Source: Saccharothrix luteola (lineage in GTDB: Bacteria; Actinomycetota; Actinomycetes; Mycobacteriales; Pseudonocardiaceae). Taken from it: DNA of 64,000 nt. This document shows, piece by piece, positions 60,407-64,000 of the stretch (positions are counted from its first letter, which is position 1; each line of letters begins with the position of its first letter). The notes beneath the pieces are model-generated. The model was given only the letters and a program-made list of their open reading frames with translations. It searched no databases and was not told where the DNA came from. The position numbers and the translations under genes are program-made. The stretch lies in assembly GCF_020859565.1 (NCBI RefSeq), contig NZ_JAJHUO010000046.1:16389-80388 (forward strand), in the 5' to 3' direction.

Positions 60407-62330
60407 ACGGCACCCACGCCTGCCGCGCCAACCCGTCGATCCGGTCGACGCCCACGCCCACGGCGGAGACCGTCCACAGGTCGTCGCCGATCACCAGCGC
60501 CCGGCGGATGCCCGGGTCGTAGGTCGACTGCTCGTGCCGGACGGTGCCCAGCGCGGAGAACGCGCCGTCACCGAGCCGCAGCACCAGCAGGCCGCCCGCC
60601 GCCGACCCGCTCGCGCCCGACCCGAACACCGGCAGCACCACCAGGTCGCGGGCCGGCCAGTACAGGAACGCGTGCGGGTCGAACTCGACCTCCGAGCTCG
60701 CGCCCGGCAGGTGGTGGCCCGCGACCTTGGCAGGCGTGGCCGGGTTCGACACGTCGAACAGCGACACCTGCGTGCCGGTGACGCGGCCCTGCTCCGTGGC
60801 CTCCTGGCCGACGCCGATCAGCTTCCCGTCACCGGCGGGGTGCAGGTAGGCGGAGTAGCCGGTGATCTTCAGCTCGCCGACCTTGCGCGGCTCGGCCGGG
60901 TCGGACAGGTCCAGCGTGTAGAGCGGGTCGACCTGCCGGAACGTCACCACGTACCCGACCGGCCCGGCGAACCGGACGCTGTAGATCCGCTCGCCGACGC
61001 CGAGCCCGTCGACCTTGCCGACCTCCGCGAGCTTCGCGCCGTCCCGCTTGAGCACGGTGACCGCGCTCTGCGTCGCGGGCGTTCGAGAGGGGACTCCCGG
61101 CGCGTCACCGGAGGTCGTCGCCACGCGCAGGTGGCCCTGGTGCTCGGACAGCGAGTACTGGTTGAGCAGCGTGCCCGCGACCTGCCCGGAGGCGACGTGC
61201 TTCGGCGGGCCCGGCTGCGACACGTCGAACTGGTGGATCGCCGTGGTCGCGGGCGTGGTCGGCGCAGACCGCGTCATCGGCCGCAGGTGGTGGTCGTCGG
61301 CCACGTACAGCGACGTGCCCGTGCCGTACACGGTGTCGCCGTCGGCCACGATCGTCACCGCGTCGCCGTTGCCCAGCTCGCCCGGGAAGTCGAACGTCAG
61401 CACGGAGAGCATCGACGTGGCCGAGTGCTCCTGGGGGTGGCTGACCCGGTCGCACGCGACCAGCGCGCCCTCCGAGCGCGAGCCGTCGACGTCGGACAGC
61501 TCGTAGCGCGGCAGCCACGACTCGATCGGTGCGGTGGCGACCAGTTCCCGGTTCGCGATCAGGGACTCCGCCTCGCTGCGGCCGTTCGTCGGGTACACCC
61601 ACGGCAGCCGCGGTCCCGAGTGCACGACCACCCGCACCACGCCGCCGACCTGCCGCGCGTCGACGTACCGGCCGTCCACGTTGAGCGTGCCCAGGACGCG
61701 CGGCGCGGCGGACAGGTCGACCAACGTCACCGACGAGTCCTCGGCGTACACCTCGGTGGGGCTGTCGAACTCGACCGCCCGCTCCGCGACGCCGTGCCGG
61801 GCGCCGATGAGGAGCGCGCGGTCCTCGTGCAGCAGCAGTTGGGAGGCGTGGCCGCCGGGCACGTCGAGCGTGCCGGTGAGCCGGCGGGTGGCCACGTCCA
61901 GCACCCTCAGCTTGCCGTCGGCCACCGTCACGACCCGCTTGCCGTCGGTCTTGACCAGGTCCGGCTCGTCGACGCCCGCCTCGTGCGCGTTCGTCTTGGA
62001 GTGCTCGGGCACGGCGGCGGCGTCGCGCGCCGTGCCGCCCACCCGCGTGCCCGCCTGGCTCTCCATCGCGACGTCGCCGTCGGTCTTGGCCAGGAAGGTG
62101 TGACCACCCACCCCGTGCGCGCCGACGTGCGGCGAGATCGCCTGCCGCAGCTCGGCCAGCGCGGTGTCGCACGTGTCGAACGCCACGAGCTCCACCGGCA
62201 CGGCCTCGATCGGCGGCACGATCCGCCAGTCCTCCGCCTCGGTGGGCACGGCGGAGGCCGCGCTCACCCCCACCACCAGTGCCGCGCCGCCGAACAGCGC
62301 CGCACGCGTACCCCAGGACCATCGCCTCAT
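60399..62330 (-). CDS. Secreted beta-propeller-domain protein
   Basis: A 643-residue exported protein. The signal peptide is MRRWSWGTRAALFGGAALVV..., cleaved near SAASAVP. Almost all the rest is a beta-propeller of the PF09826 type, with repeats such as GVDEPDLVKTDGKRVVTVAD, VTLVDLSAAPRVLGTLNVDG, LYTLDLSDPAEPRKVGELKI and VSLFDVSNPATPAKVAGHHL. Related archaeal and actinobacterial proteins are extracellular, sometimes protease-linked, with unknown role. Two cysteines (AFDTCDTAL and VACDRV) may bond. ATG 62330; no membrane anchor or lipobox is evident. Confidence 0.87.
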   Translation of the reverse strand: MRRWSWGTRAALFGGAALVVGVSAASAVPTEAEDWRIVPPIEAVPVELVAFDTCDTALAELRQAISPHVGAHGVGGHTFLAKTDGDVAMESQAGTRVGGTARDAAAVPEHSKTNAHEAGVDEPDLVKTDGKRVVTVADGKLRVLDVATRRLTGTLDVPGGHASQLLLHEDRALLIGARHGVAERAVEFDSPTEVYAEDSSVTLVDLSAAPRVLGTLNVDGRYVDARQVGGVVRVVVHSGPRLPWVYPTNGRSEAESLIANRELVATAPIESWLPRYELSDVDGSRSEGALVACDRVSHPQEHSATSMLSVLTFDFPGELGNGDAVTIVADGDTVYGTGTSLYVADDHHLRPMTRSAPTTPATTAIHQFDVSQPGPPKHVASGQVAGTLLNQYSLSEHQGHLRVATTSGDAPGVPSRTPATQSAVTVLKRDGAKLAEVGKVDGLGVGERIYSVRFAGPVGYVVTFRQVDPLYTLDLSDPAEPRKVGELKITGYSAYLHPAGDGKLIGVGQEATEQGRVTGTQVSLFDVSNPATPAKVAGHHLPGASSEVEFDPHAFLYWPARDLVVLPVFGSGASGSAAGGLLVLRLGDGAFSALGTVRHEQSTYDPGIRRALVIGDDLWTVSAVGVGVDRIDGLARQAWVPFT

Positions 62331-62489
62331 GCACCCAGGACGGGACTGACGGGGCAAAGGGTTGCGCGGCCTCGGTTGCGGCCCGGGCATAGGCCGATCG
62401 GCCGCACCCGGGGCGACATGATTGAGTAGGGCAGGACCGATTGCCCAACGCCCTCGCGTCCGGGGGCGGAGCGACCACAGGAGAGTCAA

Positions 62490-62864
62490 ATGGCCCCGAG
62501 CAAGCCCGAGGTCGAGCCGTACGAGGGCGCCCCGCCCGCCGACCTGGTGATCGAGGACATCACCGTCGGCGACGGGCCCGAGGCGGCCCCCGGTCAGCTC
62601 GTGCACGTGCACTACGTCGGCGTGTCTCACTCGACCGGCGAGCAGTTCGACGCCTCCTGGGACCGCGGCGAGGCGTTCAGCTTCCCGCTGGGCGGTGGCC
62701 GCGTCATCGCCGGCTGGGACCGCGGTGTCGCGGGCATGAAGGTCGGCGGCCGGCGCAAGCTGGTCATCCCGGCGCACCTGGGCTACGGCGACCGCGGCGC
62801 GGGCGGCGTGATCAAGCCCGGCGAGACGCTGATCTTCGTTGTGGACCTGCTCGGCGTGAACTAG
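62490..62864 (+). CDS. FKBP-type peptidyl-prolyl cis-trans isomerase
   Basis: A 124-residue single-domain cytoplasmic FKBP. The core has LVHVHYVGVSHSTGEQFDAS, AFSFPLGGGRVIAGWDRGV, MKVGGRRKLVIPAHLGYGDR and a hydrophobic end LIFVVDLLGVN. Most residues of the prolyl/FK506 pocket (Y, F, D, V-I, W, Y, F) are conserved, so activity is expected. ATG 62490 follows AGGAGAG. A very stable hairpin ends the transcript. Confidence 0.93.
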   Translation: MAPSKPEVEPYEGAPPADLVIEDITVGDGPEAAPGQLVHVHYVGVSHSTGEQFDASWDRGEAFSFPLGGGRVIAGWDRGVAGMKVGGRRKLVIPAHLGYGDRGAGGVIKPGETLIFVVDLLGVN

Positions 62865-62872
62865 TACCCGGC

Positions 62873-62934
62873 ACGGCCCGGTTGCGACCTCTGCTCCGTT
62901 CGGAGCATTCGACCCGAGGTCGGAACCGGGCCGT
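62873..62934 (+). terminator. Long nested terminator hairpin after FKBP gene
   Basis: ACGGCCCGGTT/AACCGGGCCGT (11 bp), a G-G mismatch, CGACCTC/GAGGTCG (7 bp) and an inner TGCTCCG/CGGAGCA helix form one extended structure starting 8 bp after the stop. Confidence 0.8.
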
Positions 62935-62994
62935 TCCCGATTGCGTCATCCTGTGTGGACCAACCGCGCGTCATCTTCGAGGGGGAGAGCCGTC

Positions 62995-63555
62995 GTGCCC
63001 GAGGACATCGGCGCGTCCGAGCGGATGCTCGGCCAGTGGCAGCAGAGCATCGAGCAGAAGGCCGAGCGCTACCAGGAGATGGCCGCCCGCGTGCAGGGCA
63101 TGACCATCTCCGAGGCGTCGCGCGACGGCTCGGTGAAGCTCACCATCGGCTCGAACGGCATCCTGACCAACCTGGAGATCGCCGAATCCGCGCGGGACAA
63201 GCGGATGGCCGAGGTGTCGGCCGAGGTGATGAGGACGTTGCAACGCGCGCAGGCGCGCATCCCGGAACTGCTCCAGCAGGCCATGGCCGAGACCATCGGC
63301 ACGCAGGACGAGACGGCCAACGTGCTGTTCAACGAGGCCAAGCGCAACTTCCCCAGCCCGCCGCACGAAGAGCCCGCGCCGCCGCCGGTGGGCCGTGAGA
63401 TGCGCTTCGGGATCGAGGACGACGACACGCCCGCGCCGCCCGCCTCGCGGCCCGGACCGCCGTCCACGCCACCGTCCGCCCCGCCGCCCACGCGCCGGCC
63501 CGCGCGCAGGCCGGACGAGGACGACGACTTCGGCGGACAGTCCTTCCTTTCCTGA
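62995..63555 (+). CDS. YbaB/EbfC-family DNA-binding protein with Pro-rich tail
   Basis: 186 residues. The N-terminal ~110 form the YbaB-like dimer fold: a long helix (MLGQWQQSIEQKAERYQEMA), strands (VKLTIGSNGILTNLEIAE) and a C-terminal helix (RIPELLQQAMAETIG). A disordered Pro/Asp-rich tail (residues ~120-186) ends GGQSFLS. In actinobacteria such genes head clusters for ESX/type VII-secreted proteins, as here. GTG 62995 has GGGGGAGA upstream. It is the first of at least three cotranscribed genes. Confidence 0.85.
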   Translation: MPEDIGASERMLGQWQQSIEQKAERYQEMAARVQGMTISEASRDGSVKLTIGSNGILTNLEIAESARDKRMAEVSAEVMRTLQRAQARIPELLQQAMAETIGTQDETANVLFNEAKRNFPSPPHEEPAPPPVGREMRFGIEDDDTPAPPASRPGPPSTPPSAPPPTRRPARRPDEDDDFGGQSFLS

Positions 63556-63576
63556 CCAGCCTTCCAGGGGGATCAC

Positions 63577-63879
63577 ATGGCCGGTTTCGAGATCGTCGCC
63601 GACACGCTCGAGGCGCACGGCAAGCAGCTGGACGACCTGGGCTCGCGGCTTCAGGGCGCGGTGGACGCGGCGAAGACGGTGAGCATGCCGACCGACGCCT
63701 ACGGCATCATCTGCCAGCCGTTCCGGATGATGCTCGACCCGGTCGAGCAGTACGGGCTGGACGCGCTCCAGGGCGCGGTGGAGGCGATGGACGCCGCCGG
63801 CAAGGCCGTGAAGGGCACCGTCGACCAGTACCGGGAGATGGAAGAGGCGATCCGCGACAGCTTCAAGGCCGGTGACTGA
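63577..63879 (+). CDS. ESX-associated (EspC/DUF2580-like) small helical protein
   Basis: A 100-residue helical-hairpin protein: MAGFEIVADTLEAHGKQLDD, a central turn with IICQPFRMMLDPVEQYG, and a second long helix TVDQYREMEEAIRDSFKAGD. Size, the two-helix form and the position between YbaB and a further gene match EspC/WXG-like substrates or partners of type VII secretion. A strict WxG turn is absent. The ATG at 63577 is preceded by AGGGGGATC. Its stop shares one base with the next ATG (TGATG). Confidence 0.8.
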   Translation: MAGFEIVADTLEAHGKQLDDLGSRLQGAVDAAKTVSMPTDAYGIICQPFRMMLDPVEQYGLDALQGAVEAMDAAGKAVKGTVDQYREMEEAIRDSFKAGD

Positions 63880-64000
63880 TGGCGGGGGAGAACCCGCTGG
63901 TCGAGGCGCCGCCGGCGGAGTCGGGGTCGTTCTTCAACGCCGGTACCGGTGACAACGGGTGGGCGACGGGGATCTCCATCGCGGAGTCGGCGATGGACAC
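63879..64000 (+). CDS. Partial gene, probably a larger ESX-type substrate (3'-truncated)
   Basis: The first 40 codons only: ATG 63879, MAGENPLVEAPPAESGSF then NAGTGDNGWATGISIAESAMD. Coupling to the EspC-like gene (TGATG) and the GISIAESAMD helix start suggest the N-terminal domain of a WXG-containing or polymorphic-toxin-like protein, the usual third gene of such modules. Nothing can be said about the rest, which lies beyond the window. Confidence 0.65.
   Translation, partial: MAGENPLVEAPPAESGSFFNAGTGDNGWATGISIAESAMD

Overview
This is a high-GC (about 70 percent or more) actinobacterial chromosome segment. Codon use, the conserved core order infC-rpmI-rplT-rRNA methyltransferase-pheS-pheT-argC, uvrA next to a metallo-beta-lactamase-fold gene, a mycothiol-dependent maleylpyruvate isomerase homologue and an ESX-type tail all fit a filamentous member of the Pseudonocardiales (Saccharothrix/Actinosynnema/Lentzea-like). 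The genus assignment is inference. No rRNA, tRNA, CRISPR array, IS element or prophage was recognised.

Layout. (1) 1-9,300: start of the arginine operon (argC, minus, cut by the window edge), a small membrane protein, a cytochrome P450, a HAD-like protein, SthA-type transhydrogenase, a secreted protein, then pheT/pheS. (2) 9,300-14,670: an accessory block, with a zinc-ribbon membrane protein and a translationally coupled HSP90-like chaperone plus 933-aa TPR protein, lying between pheS and the rRNA methyltransferase that normally adjoin. (3) 14,893-17,720: rRNA methyltransferase, rplT, rpmI, infC with a structured leader, and a DUF1844 gene. (4) 17,721-23,615: a 22-bp tandem repeat, a subtilase fused to a lectin domain, a membrane protein, an HTH/NB-ARC/TPR (STAND) regulator and a pentapeptide-repeat membrane protein with direct repeats in its promoter. 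(5) 23,619-30,139: a D-amino-acid utilisation locus, with RidA, IclR regulator and PfkB kinase diverging, across an IclR-like palindrome, from a D-serine dehydratase-like enzyme, D-aminoacylase and a GntP permease carrying a one-base frameshift. (6) 30,173-34,266: secreted-repeat lipoprotein, a flavin monooxygenase split by an in-frame amber codon, its divergent TetR regulator, a low-complexity tract with a 103-bp tandem duplication, and an SRPBCC protein. (7) 34,475-44,036: uvrA with an SOS box, mycothiol-dependent enzyme, acyltransferase, MBL hydrolase, small hypotheticals, methyltransferase, rnhA and a pair of single-pass coiled-coil proteins. (8) 44,186-57,945: two-component system, aminotransferase, ArsR/AHSA1 pair, ADP-ribosylglycohydrolase, secreted trypsin, several regulator-enzyme pairs (LysR/DJ-1, HxlR/SDR, TetR/MFS), dinB, and a damaged AraC-VOC pair. 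(9) 57,990-64,000: DUF309, small membrane proteins, an EI24 protein, a beta-propeller lipoprotein-like secreted protein, FKBP, and a YbaB/ESX-associated module running off the right edge.

Recurring themes are leaderless starts (a -10-like TAnnnT hexamer 6-8 nt before an ATG/GTG), GTGA/ATGA stop-start overlaps within operons, 3' overlaps between convergent genes, and four disrupted genes (gntP, flavin monooxygenase, AraC, VOC) that are either recent pseudogenes or sequence errors.
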